DNA of 64,000 nt, from assembly GCF_050948215.1 (NCBI RefSeq), contig NW_027489023.1:1-64000 (forward strand). The letters run 5' to 3'. Shown piece by piece: positions 41,990 to 54,380 of the stretch. Numbering within the stretch: position 1 is the first letter of the stretch; the number at the start of each line of letters is the position of its first letter. The position numbers and the translations under genes are program-made. Under the pieces are notes generated by a model. The model saw only the letters and a list, made by a program, of their open reading frames with translations. It did no database searches and was not told the origin of the DNA. The DNA is from Halictus rubicundus. Lineage: Eukaryota > Arthropoda > Insecta > Hymenoptera > Halictidae.

Positions 41990-44478
41990 ATGTTCTATCC
42001 TATCTTATCCTCTATCCTATTCTATCCTCTATCCAATCCAATCCTCTATCCTATTCTCTATCCTATCCTATCCTATCCTCTATCGTATCCTACCCTCTAT
42101 CCTATCCTATCCTATATCATATCCTATCCTCTATCCTATCCAATCCCCTATCCTCTCCTCTATCCTATCCTATACTCTATCATATCCTAACCTCTATCCT
42201 ATCTTATCCTCTATCCTATTCTATACTCTATCCTATCCTTTCCGCTATCCTATCCTATCCTCTATCCTATCCTATCCTCTATCGTATCCTATCCTCTATC
42301 CTATCCTATCCTCTATCCTATCCTATCCTCTATCCTATTCTATCCTCTATCCTATCCAATCCTATATCCTATTCTCTATCCTATCCTATCCTCTATCCTA
42401 TCCTATCCTCTATCGTATCCTATCCTCAATCCTATCCAATCCTATATCGTATCCTCTAACCTATCCTATCCTCTATCCTATCCTATCCTCTATCCTATCC
42501 TATCCTCTATCCTATCCTATCCTCTATCCTATCCATTCCCCTATCCTATCCTCTATCATATCCTATCCTCTTTACTATAATATCATCTATCCTATCCTAT
42601 CCGATCCTCTATCCTATCCTATCCTCTATCCTATCCTAATCTCTATCCTATCCTATCCTATATCCTATGCTATCCTCTATCCTATCATATCCTCTATCCT
42701 ATCCTATCCTGTATCCTATCCTATCCTCTATTCTATCCAATCCCCTATCCTATCCTATCCTCTATCGTATCCTATCCTCTATCCTATCCAATCCCATATC
42801 GTATCCTCTATCCTATCCTCTCCTGTATCCTATCCTATCCTCTATCCTATTCTATCCTCTATCCTGTCCAATCCTATATCCTATTCTCTATCCTATCCTA
42901 TCCTCTATCCTATCCTATCCTCTATCCAATCCTATCCTCTATCCTATCCTATCATATCCTCTATCCTGTCCTATCCTCTATCCTATCCTATGCTCTATCC
43001 TATTCTATCCTCTATCCTATCCTATCCTCTATCCTATCCTATCCTCTATCCTATCCTATCCTCTATCCTATATCCTATCCTATCCTCTATCCTATCCTAT
43101 CCTCTATCCTATCCTATCCTCTATTCTATCCTATCCTCTATCGTATCCTATCCTCTATCCTATCCAATCCTATATCGTATCCTCTATCCTATCCTATCCT
43201 CTATCCTATCCTATTCTCTATCCTATCCAGTACCCTATCCTATCCTCTATCATATCCTATCCTCTTTACTATAATATCCTCTATCCTATCCTCTATCCTA
43301 TCCTATCCTCTATCCTATCCTATCCTCTATCCAATCCTATCCTCTATCCTATCCTATCATATCCTCTATCCTATCCTATCCTCTATCCTATCCTATGCTC
43401 TATCCTATCCCATCGTCTATCCTATCCTATCCTCTATCCTATCCTATCCTCTACCCAATCCTATCCTCTATCCTATCCTATCATATCCTCTATCCTATCC
43501 TATCCTCTATCCTATCCTATCCTCTATCCTATCCTATCCTATATCCTATCCTATCCTCTATTCTATCCTATCCTCTATCGTATCCTATCCTATATCCTAT
43601 CCTATCCTCTATCCTATCCTATCCTCTATCCTATCCTATCCTCTATTCTATCCTATCCTCTATCGTATCCTATCCTCTATCCTATCCAATCCTATATCGT
43701 ATCCTCTATCCTATCCTATTCTCTATCCTATCCTATCCTCTATCCTATCCAGTCCCCTATCCTATCCTCTATCATATCCTATCCTCTTTACTATAATATC
43801 ATCTACCCTATCCTATCCTATCCTCTATCCTATCCTATCCTCTATCCTATCCTATCCTCTATCCTATCCTATCCTCTATCCTATCCTATCCTCTATCCAA
43901 TCCTATCCTCTGTCCTATCCTATCATATCCTCTATCCTATCCTAACCTCTATCCTGTCCAATCCTATATCCTATTCTCTATCCTATCCTATCCTCTATCC
44001 TATCCTATCCTCTATCGTATCCTATCCTCTATCCTATCCAATCCTATATCGTATCCTCTATCGTATCCTATCCTCTATCCTATCCTATCCTCTATCCTAT
44101 CCAGTCCCCTATCCTATCCTCTATCATATCCTATCCTCTTTTCTATAATATCATCTATCCTATCCTATCCTATCCTCTATCCTATCCTATCCTCTATCCT
44201 ATCCTCTATCCTATCCTATCCTCTATCCTATCCTCTATCCTATCCTATCCTCTATCCTATCCTATCCTCTATCCAATCCTATCCTCTATCCTATCCTATC
44301 ATATCCTCTATCCTATCCTATCCTCTATCCTATCCTATGCTCTATCCTATCCTATCCTCTATCCTATCCTATCCTCTATCCTATCCTATCCTCTACCCAA
44401 TCCTATCCTCTATCCTATCCTATCATATCCTCTATCCTATCCTATCCTCTATCCTATTCAATCCTCTATCCTATCCTA
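37871..44478 (+). repeat. Tandem duplication of about 6.6 kb, copy 2
   Basis: Private differences from copy 1 seen by eye are: G at 39,234 (ACTGTAAT; A at 32,573), G at 41,400 (CCTGTATCC; C at 34,722), G at 44,063 (TCGTATCC; C at 37,385), and one extra 17-mer near 39,440. The extra 17-mer is also present in the corresponding places near 7,400 and 15,390, so the shorter state at 32,765 is probably a loss. All other long frames agree residue for residue between the copies. Confidence 0.87.
40904..41195 (+). repeat. Diverged module, copy 7 (block F)
   Basis: CTATACTATTG at 40,922, exactly 6,678 bp after copy 6. It shares copy 6's TATTCTC flank variant, as expected if the 6.68-kb duplication produced it. 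Confidence 0.85.
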
Positions 44479-44688
44479 TCCTCTATTCTATCCTATCCTC
44501 TATCGTATCCTATCCTCTATCCTATCCAATCCTATATCGTATCCTCTATCCTATCCTATCCTCTATCCTATCCTATCCTCTATCCTATCATATCCTCTAT
44601 CCTATCCTATCCTGTATCCTATCCTATCCTCTATTCTATCCAATCCCCTATCCTATCCTCTATCCTATCCTATCCTCTATCATATCCT
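41990..44688 (+). repeat. Higher-order block G (2,699 bp), short block
   Basis: It matches the first about 2.5 kb of block F at offset 6,678 (35,989 matches 42,667; 36,717 matches 43,395; 37,659 matches 44,337) and then runs into the next CTATGTTC landmark. It has no diverged module. The window's first 1.87 kb matches this block at offset 42,552/42,819. The spacing of 2,699 also separates 578 from 3,276 at the left edge, so a sub-block of about 2.7 kb recurs. Confidence 0.78.
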
Positions 44689-46380
44689 ATGTTCTATCCT
44701 ATCTTATCCTCTATCCTATTCTATCCTCTATCCAATCCAATCCTCTATCCTATTCTCTATCCTATCCTATCCTATCCTCTATCCTATCCTACCCTCTATC
44801 CTATCCTATCCTATATCATATCCTATCCTCTATCCTATCCAATCCCCTATCCTCTCCTCTATCCTATCCTATACTCTATCATATCCTAACCTCTATCCTA
44901 TCTTATCCTCTATCCTATTCTATACTCTATCCTATCCTTTCCGCTATCCTATCCTATCCTCTATCCTATCCTATCCTCTATCGTATCCTATCCTCTATCC
45001 TATCCTATCCTCTATCCTATCCTATCCTCTATCCTATTCTATCCTCTATCCTATCCAATCCTATATCCTATTCTCTATCCTATCCTATCCTCTATCCTAT
45101 CCTATCCTCTATCGTATCCTATCCTCAATCCTATCCAATCCTATATCGTATCCTCTAACCTATCCTATCCTCTATCCTATCCTATCCTCTATCCTATCCT
45201 ATCCTCTATCCTATCCATTCCCCTATCCTATCCTCTATCATATCCTATCCTCTTTACTACAATATCATCTATCCTATCCTATCCGATCCTCTATCCTATC
45301 CTATCCTCTATCCTATCCTAATCTCTATCCTATCCTATCCTCTATCCTATGCTATCCTCTATCCTATCATATCCTCTATCCTATCCTATCCTGTATCCTA
45401 TCCTATCCTCTATTCTATCCAATCCCCTATCCTATCCTATCCTCTATCGTATCCTATCCTCTATCCTATCCAATCCCATATCGTATCCTCTATCCTATCC
45501 TCTCCTGTATCCTATCCTATCCTCTATCCTATTCTATCCTCTATCCTGTCCAATCCTATATCCTATTCTCTATCCTATCCTATCCTCTATCCTATCCTAT
45601 CCTCTACCCAATCCTATCCTCTATCCTATCCTATCATATCCTCTATCCTGTCCTATCCTCTATCCTATCCTATGCTCTATCCTATTCTATCCTCTATCCT
45701 ATCCTATCCTCTATCCTATCCTATCCTCTATCCTATCCTATCCTCTATCCTATATCCTATCCTATCCTCTATCCTATCCTATCCTCTATCCTATCCTATC
45801 CTCTATTCTATCCTATCCTCTATCGTATTCTATCCTCTATCCTATCCAATCCTATATCGTATCCTCTATCCTATCCTATCCTCTATCCTATCCTATTCTC
45901 TATCCTATCCAGTACCCTATCCTATCCTCTATCATATCCTATCCTCTTTACTATAATATCCTCTATCCTATCCTCTATCCTATCCTATCCTCTATCCTAT
46001 CCTATCCTCTATCCAATCCTATCCTCTATCCTATCCTATCATATCCTCTATCCTATCCTATCCTCTATCCTATCCTATGCTCTATCCTATCCCATCGTCT
46101 ATCCTATCCTATCCTCTATCCTATCCTATCCTCTACCCAATCCTATCCTCTATCCTATCCTATCATATCCTCTATCCTATCCTATCCTCTATCCTATCCT
46201 ATCCTCTATCCTATCCTATCCTATATCCTATCCTATCCTCTATTCTATCCTATCCTCTATCGTATCCTATCCTATATCCTATCCTATCCTCTGTCCTATC
46301 CTATCCTCTATCCTATCCTATCCTCTATTCTATCCTATCCTCTATCGTATCCTATCCTCTATCCTATCCAATCCTATATC
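44689..46380 (+). repeat. Partial block H, ending at the domain boundary
   Basis: It matches 1870-3568 of block A at offset 42,819, changing to 42,802 after one 17-mer is lost between about 45,160 and 45,230. The match stops near 46,365-46,385: block A continues CCCATATCG and then CTCTATCC, while here CCTATATCC runs straight into CTCTTTACTATAATATC. No CTATGTTC landmark or diverged module is found to the right of this point. Confidence 0.78.
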
Positions 46381-48864
46381 CTATCCTCTTTACTATAATA
46401 TCATCTACCCTATCCTATCCTATCCTCTATCCTATCCTATCCTCTATCCTATCCTATCCTCTATCCTATCCTATCCTCTATCCTATCATATCCTCTATCC
46501 TATCCTATCCTGTATCCTATCCTATCCTCTATTCTATCCAATCCCCTATCCTATCCTCTATCCTATCCTATCCTCTATCATATCCTATCCTCTATCCTAT
46601 CTTATCCTCTATCCTATTCTATCCTCTATCCAATCCAATCCTATATCCTATTCTCTATCCTATCCTATCCTATCCTCTATCCTATCCTACCCTCTATCCT
46701 ATCCTATCCTATATCATATCCTAACCTCTATCCTATCTTATCCTCTATCCTATTCTATACTCTATCCTATCCTTTCCGCTATCCTATCCTATCCTCTATC
46801 CTATCCTATCCTCTATCGTATCCTATCCTCTATCCTATCCTATCCTCTATCCTATCCTATCCTCTATCCTATTCTATCCTCTATCCTATCCAATCCTATA
46901 TCCTATTCTCTATCCTATCCTATCCTCTATCCTATCCTATCCTCTATCGTATCCTATCCTCTATCCTATCCAATCCTATATCGTATCCTCTAACCTATCC
47001 TATCCTCTATCCTATCCTATCCTCTATCCTATCCTATCCTCTACCCTATCCAGTCCCCTATCCTATCCTCTATCATATCCTATCCTCTTTACTATAATAT
47101 CATCTATCCTATCCTATCCGATCCTCTATCCTATCCTATCCTCTATCCTATGCTAATCTCTATCCTATCCTATCCTCTATCCTATCCTATCCTGTATCCT
47201 ATCCTATCCTCTATCCTATCCTATCCTCTATTCTATCCTATCCTCTATCGTATCGTATCCTCTATCCTATCCTATCCTCTATCATATCCTATCCTCTTTA
47301 CTATAATATCATCTATCCTATCCTATCCTATCCTCTATCCTATCCTATCCTCTATCCTATCCTATCCTATCCTCTATCCTATCCTATCCTCTATCCAATC
47401 CTATCCTCTATCCTATCCTATCATATCCTCTATCCTATCCTATCCTCTATCCTATCCTATGCTCTATCCTATCCTATCCTCTATCCTATCCTATCCTCTA
47501 TCCTATCCTATCCTCTATCCTATCCTATCCTCTATTCTATCCTATCCTCTATCGTATCCTATCCTCTATCCTATCCAATCCTATATCGTATCCTCTAACA
47601 TATCCTATTTTCTATCCTATCCTATCCTCTATCCTATCCTATCCTCTATCCTATCCAGTCCCCTACCCTATCCTCTATCATATCCTATCCTCTTTACTAT
47701 AATATCATCTATCCTATCCTATCCGATCCTCTATCCTATCCTATCCTCTATCCTATCCTATCCTCTATCGTATCCTATCCTATCGTCTATCCTATCCTAT
47801 CCTCTATCCTATCCTATCCTCTATCCTATCCTATCGTCTATCCTATCCTATCCTCTATCCTATCCTATCCTCTATCCTATCCTATCCTCTATCCTATCCT
47901 ATCCTATCCTCTATCCTATCCAGTCCCCTATCCTATCCTCTATCATATCCTATCCTCTTTACTATAATATCATCTATCCTATCCTATCCGATCCTCTATC
48001 CTATCCTATCCTCTATCCTATCCTATCCGATCCTCTATCCTATCCTATCCTCTATCCTATCCTATTCTCTATCCTATCCTATCCTCTATCCTATCCTATC
48101 CTCTATCCTATCATATCCTCTATCCTATCCTATCCTGTATCCTATCCTATCCTCTATTCTATCCAATCCCCTATCCTATCCTCTATCCTATCCTATCCTC
48201 TATCATATCCTATCCTCTATCCTATCTTATCCTATATCCTATTCTATCCTCTATCCAATCCAATCCTATATCCTATTCTCTATCCTATCCTATCCTATCC
48301 TCTATCCTATCCTACCCTCTATCCTATCCTATCCTATATCATATCCTATCCTCTATCCTATCCAATCCCCTATCCTCTCCTCTATCCTATCCTATACTCT
48401 ATCATATCCTAACCTCTATCCTATCTTATCCTCTATCCTATTCTATACTCTATCCTATCCTTTCCGCTATCCTATCCTATCCTCTATCCTATCCTATCCT
48501 CTATCGTATCCTATCCTCTATCCTATCCTATCCTCTATCCTATCCTATCCTCTATCCTATTCTATCCTCTATCCTATCCAATCCTATATCCTATTCTCTA
48601 TCCTATCCTATCCTCTATCCTATCCTATCCTCTATCGTATCCTATCCTCTATCCTATCCAATCCTATATCGTATCCTCTAACCTATCCTATCCTCTATCC
48701 TATCCTATCCTCTATCCTATCCTATCCTCTATCCTATCCAGTCCCCTATCCTATCCTCTATCATATCCTATCCTCTTTACTATAATATCATCTATCCTAT
48801 CCTATCCGATCCTCTATCCTATCCTATCCTCTATCCTATCCTAATCTCTATCCTATCCTATCCT

Positions 48865-49600
48865 CTACCCAATCCTATCCTCTATCCTATCCTATCATAT
48901 CCTCTATCCTATCCTATCCTCTATCCTATTCAATCCTCTATCCTATCCAATCCTATATCCTATTCTCTATCCTATCCTATCCTCTATCCTATCCTATCCT
49001 CTATCGTATCCTATCCTCTATCCTATCCAATCCCATATCGTATCCTCTATCCTATCCTATACTGTATCCTATCCTATCCTCTATCCTATCCTATCCTCTA
49101 TTCTATCCTATCCTCTATAGTATCCTATCCTCTATCCTATCCAATCCTATATCGTATCCTCTAACATATCCTATCTTCTATCCTATCCTATCCTCTATCC
49201 TATCCTATCCTCTATCCTATCCAGTCCCCTACCCTATCCTCTATCATATCCTATCCTCTTTACTATAATATCATCTATCCTATCCTATCCTATCCTCTAT
49301 CCTATCCACTCCTATATCGTATCCTCTAGCCTATCCTATCCTCTATCCTATCCTATCGTCTATCCTATCCTATCCTCTATCCTATCCTATCCTCTATCCT
49401 ATCCTATCCTCTATCCTATCCAGTCCCCTATCCTATCCTCTATCATATCCTGTCCTCTTTACTATAATATCATCTATCCTATCCTATCCGATCCTCTATC
49501 CTATCCTATCCTCTATGCTATCCTATCCGATCCTCTATCCTATCCTATCCTCTATCCTATCCTATTCTCTATCCTATCCTATCCTCTATCCTATCCTAAT
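48865..49600 (+). repeat. Domain II duplicated segment, copy 1 (partner at 51.1-51.9 kb)
   Basis: It matches about 51,111-51,863 at offset 2,246 (ACTGTATCC 49,061 and 51,307; CTATAG 49,115 and 51,361; CCACTCC 49,306 and 51,552), then 2,263 after one 17-mer gain (ATG 49,515 and 51,778). Upstream, the 51-kb copy has about five additional 17-mers between CTAATCTC and CTCTACCC. Confidence 0.8.
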
Positions 49601-51110
49601 CTCTATCCTATCCTATCCTCTATCCTATCCTATCCTCTATCCTATCCTATCCTCTATCCTATCCTATCCTCTACCCAATCCTATCCTCTATCCTATCCTA
49701 TCATATCCTCTATCCTATCCTATCCTCTATCCTATTCAATCCTCTATCCTATCCAATCCTATATCCTATTCTCTATCCTATCCTATCCTCTATCCTATCC
49801 TATCCTCTATCCTATCCTATCCTCTATCCAATCCTATCCTCTATCCTATCCTATCATATCCTCTATCCTATCCTATCCTCTATCCTATCCTATGCTCTAT
49901 CCTATCCTATCCTCTATCCTATCCTATCCTCTATCCTATCCTATCCTCTACCCAATCCTATCCTCTATCCTATCCTATCATATCCTCTATCCTATCCTAT
50001 CCTCTATCCTATTCAATCCTCTATCCTATCCAATCCTATATCCTATTCTCTATCCTATCCTATCCTCTATCCTATCCTATCCTCTATCGTATCCTATCCT
50101 CTATCCTATCCAATCCCATATCGTATCCTCTATCCTATCCTATCCTGTATCCTATCCTATCCTCTATCCTATCCTATCCTCTATTCTATCCTATCCTCTA
50201 TCGTATCGTATCCTCTATCCTATCCTATCCTCTATCATATCCTATCCTCTTTACTATAATATTATCTATCCTATCCTATCCTATCCTCTATCCTATCCTA
50301 TCCTCTATCCAATCCTATCCTCTATCCTATCCTATCATATCCTCTATCCTATCCTCTATCCTATCCTATCCTATATCCTATCCTATCCTCTATCCTATCC
50401 TATCCTCTATCCTATCCTATCCTCTATTCTATCCTATCCTCTATCGTATCCTATCCTCTATCCTATCCAAACCTATATCGTATCCTCTATCCTATCCTAT
50501 CCTCTATCCTATCCTATCCTCTATCCTATCCAGTCCCCTATCCTATCCTCTATCATATCCCATCCTCTTTACTATAATATCATCTACCCTATCCTATCCT
50601 ATCCTCTATCCTATCCTATCCTCTATCCTATCCTATCCTCTATCCTATCCTATCCTCTATCCTATCCTATCCTCTATCCTATCCTATCCTCTATCCTATC
50701 CTATCCTCTATCCAATCCTATCCTCTGTCCTATCCTATCATATCCTCTATCCTATCCTATCCTCTATCCTGTCCAATCCTATATCCTATTCTCTATCCTA
50801 TCCTATCCTCTATCGTATCCTATCCTCTATCCTATCCAATCCTATATCGTATCCTCTATCCTATCCTATCCTCTATCCTATCCTATCCTCTATCCTATCC
50901 AGTCCCCTATCCTATCCTCTATCATATCCTATCCTCTTTACTATAATATCATCTATCCTATCCTATCCGATCCTCTATCCTATCCTATCCTCTATCCTAT
51001 CCTAATCTCTATCCTATCCTATCCTCTATCCTATCCTATCCTCTATCCTATCCTATCCTCTATCCTATCCTATCCTCTATCCTATCCTATCCTCTATCCT
51101 ATCCTATCCT

Positions 51111-51863
51111 CTACCCAATCCTGTCCTCTATCCTATCCTATCATATCCTCTATCCTATCCTATCCTCTATCCTATTCAATCCTCTATCCTATCCAATCCT
51201 ATATCCTATTCTCTATCCTATCCTATCCTCTATCCTATCCTATCCTCTATCGTATCCTATCCTCTATCCTATCCAATCCCATATCGTATCCTCTATCCTA
51301 TCCTATACTGTATCCTATCCTATCCTCTATCCTATCCTATCCTCTATTCTATCCTATCCTCTATAGTATCCTATCCTCTATCCTATCCAATCCTATATCG
51401 TATCCTCTAACATATCCTATCTTCTATCCTATCCTATCCTCTATCCTATCCTATCCTCTATCCTATCCAGTCCCCTACCCTATCCTCTATCATATCCTAT
51501 CCTCTTTACTATAATATCATCTATCCTATCCTATCCTATCCTCTATCCTATCCACTCCTATATCGTATCCTCTAGCCTATCCTATCCTCTATCCTATCCT
51601 ATCGTCTATCCTATCCTATCCTCTATCCTATCCTATCCTCTATCCTATCCTATCCTCTATCCTATCCTATCCTCTATCCTATCCAGTCCCCTATCCTATC
51701 CTCTATCATATCCTGTCCTCTTTACTATAATATCATCTATCCTATCCTATCCGATCCTCTATCCTATCCTATCCTCTATGCTATCCTATCCGATCCTCTA
51801 TCCTATCCTATCCTCTATCCTATCCTATTCTCTATCCTATCCTATCCTCTATCCTATCCTATC
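51111..51863 (+). repeat. Domain II duplicated segment, copy 2
   Basis: Partner of 48,865-49,600, with the same order CTCTACCC, CTATTCAATCC, CCCATATCG, ACTGTATCC, CTATAG, CTAACATATCC, CCACTCC, CTCTAGCC and the CTATGCTATCCTATCCGATCC-type start. Past about 51,863 it continues as regular 17-mers, while copy 1 turns into CTAATCTC. Confidence 0.8.
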
Positions 51864-51989
51864 CTCTATCCTATCCTATCCTCTATCCTATCCTATCCTC
51901 TATCCAATCCTATCCTCTGTCCTATCCTATCATATCCTCTATCCTATCCTATCCTCTATCCTGTCCAATCCTATATCCTATTCTCTATC

Positions 51990-54045
51990 CTATCCTATCC
52001 TCTATCCTATCCTATCCTCTATCCTATCCTATCCTCTATCCAATCCTATCCTCTATCCTATCCTATCATATCCTCTATCCTATCCTATCCTCTATCCTAT
52101 CCTATCCTCTATCGTATCCTATCCTCTATCGTATCCTATCCTCTATCCTATCCAATCCTATATCGTATCCTCTATCCTATCATATCCTCTATCCTATCCT
52201 ATCCTCTATCCTATTCAATCCTCTATCCTATCCAATCCTATATCCTATTCTCTATCCTATCCTATCCTCTATCCTATCCTATCCTCTATCGTATCCTATC
52301 CTCTATCCTATCCAATCCCATATCGTACCCTCTATCCTATCCTATCCTGTATCCTATCCTATCCTCTATCCTATCCTATCCTCTATTCTATCCTATCCTC
52401 TATCGTATCGTATCCTCTATCCTATCCTATCCTCTATCATATCCCATCCTCTTTACTATAATATCATCTATCCTATCCTATCCTATCCTCTATCCTATCC
52501 TATCATATCCTCTATCCTATCCTATCCTCTATCCTATCCTATGCTCTATCCTATCCTATCCTCTATCCTATCCTATCCTCTATCCTATCCTATCCTCTAC
52601 CCAATCCTATCCTCTATCCTATCCTATCATATCCTCTATCCTATCCTATCCTCTATCCTATTCAATCCTCTATCCTATCCAATCCTATATCCTATTCTCT
52701 ATCCTATCCTATCCTCTATCCTATCCTATCCTCTATCGTATCCTATCCTCTATCCTATCCAATCCCATATCGTATCCTCTATCCTATCCTATCCTGTATC
52801 CTATCCTATCCTCTATCCTATCCTATCCTCTATTCTATCCTATCCTCTATCGTATCGTATCCTCTATCCTATCCTATCCTCTATCATATCCTATCCTCTT
52901 TACTATAATATCATCTATCCTATCCTATCCTATCCTCTATCCTATCCTATCCTCTATCCAATCCTATCCTCTATCCTATCCTATCCTCTATCCAATCCTA
53001 TCCTCTATCCTATCCTATCATATCCTCTATCCTATCCTATCCTCTATCCTATCCTATGCTCTATCCTATCCTATCCTCTATCCTATCCTATCCTCTATCC
53101 TATCCTATCCTCTATCCTATCCTATCCTATATCCTATCCTATCCTCTATCCTATCCTATCCTCTATCCTATCCTATCCTCTATTCTATCCTATCCTCTAT
53201 CGTATCCTATCCTCTATCCTATCCAAACCTATATCGTATCCTCTATCCTATCCTATCCTCTATCCTATCCTATCCTCTATCCTATCCAGTCCCCTATCCT
53301 ATCCTCTATCATATCCTATCCTCTTTACTATAATATCATCTACCCTATCCTATCCTATCCTCTATCCTATCCTATCCTCTATCCTATCCTATCCTCTATA
53401 CTATCCTATCCTCTATCCTATCCTATCCTCTATCCAATCCTATCCTCTGTCCTATCCTATCATATCCTCTATCCTATCCTATCCTCTATCCTGTCCAATC
53501 CTATATCCTATTCTCTATCCTATCCTATCCTCTATCCTATCCTATCCTCTATCGTATCCTATCCTCTATCCTATCCAATCCTATATCGTATCCTCTATCC
53601 TATCCTATCCTCTATCCTATCCTATCCTCTATCCTATCCAGTCCCCTATCCTATCCTCTATCATATCCTATCCTCTTTACTATAATATCATCTATCCTAT
53701 CCTATCCTATCCTCTATCCTATCCTATCCTCTATCCTATCCTATCCTCTATCCTATCCTATCCTCTATCCAATCCTATCCTCTATCCTATCCTATCATAT
53801 CCTCTATCCTATCCTATCCTCTATCCTATCCTATGCTCTATCCTATCCTATCCTCTATCCTATCCTATCCTCTATCCTATCCTATCCTCTACCCGATCCT
53901 ATCCTCTATCCTATCCTATCATATCCTCTATCCTATCCTATCCTCTATCCTATTCAATCCTCTATCCTATCCAATCCTATATCCTATTCTCTATCCTATC
54001 CTATCCTCTATCCTATCCTATCCTCTATCGTATCCTATCCTCTAT
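51990..54045 (+). repeat. Domain II 2.05-kb segment, copy 1
   Basis: It matches about 59,553-61,608 at a constant offset of 7,563 (ATG 52,541 and 60,104; 53,056 and 60,619; 53,833 and 61,396). The shared rare variant CTACCCGATCC occurs near 53,892 and 61,455. C at 52,347 is G at 59,910. The match ends near 54,045, where this copy has CTATCAAATCCC and the other has plain 17-mers. Confidence 0.85.
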
Positions 54046-54380
54046 CCTATCAAATCCCATATCGTATCCTCTATCCTATCCTATCCTGTATCCTATCCTA
54101 TCCTCTATCCTATCCTATCCTCTATTCTATCCTATCCTCTATAGTATCCTATCCTCTATCCTATCCAATCCTATATCGTATCCTCTAACATATCCTATCT
54201 TCTATCCTATCCTATCCTCTATCCTATCCTATCCTCTATCCTATCCAGTCCCCTACCCTATCCTCTATCATATCCTATCCACTTTACTATAATATCATCT
54301 ATCCTATCCTATCCGATCCTCTATCCTATCCTATCCTCTATCCTATCCTATCCTCTATCGTATCCTATCCTCTATCCTAT

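Larger units (their letters stand above)
15..45965 (+). repeat. A+T-rich landmark modules in domain I (about 50 copies)
   Basis: The core CTCTTTACTATAATATC, usually followed by ATCTATCC or ATCTACCC and preceded by CCAGTCCCC and CTATCATATCC, recurs at about 15, 445, 965, 1316, 2447, 3139, 4033, 5648, 6393, 7190, 9185, 9537, 10668, 11130, 12025, 13640, 14388, 15182, 17216, 17908, 18802, 20417, 21162, 22441, 23133, 24027, 25532, 25765, 25998, 26546, 27825, 28517, 29411, 31023, 31768, 32565, 33938, 35890, 36588, 37109, 37460, 38431, 39229, 40617, 42567, 43264, 43787, 44139, 45249 and 45946. Variants: TTTTCTATAAT at 1316, 9537, 37460 and 44139; TTTACTACAAT at 2447, 10668, 17216, 22441, 27825 and 45249. 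Its TAA ends most forward frames. Confidence 0.85.
1..46380 (+). repeat. Domain I: higher-order repeat blocks of about 5-8 kb
   Basis: In this part the variant modules recur in nearly constant order, so kilobase-scale blocks can be aligned. Two single-per-block markers define it: CTATGTTCTATCC, with its ATG at 1870, 10090, 16637, 21861, 27245, 35312, 41990 and 44689; and the diverged CTATACTATTG module, at 4339, 12331, 19106, 24223, 29714, 34244 and 40922. Spacing is not constant (2.7 to 8.2 kb), because blocks carry internal deletions, duplications and gains or losses of single 17-mers. Copies look nearly identical: long reading frames crossing them, such as those starting at 4210 and 12202, translate identically over 694 codons. 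This pattern fits unequal exchange or amplification of multi-kilobase segments rather than slippage alone. Confidence 0.88.
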
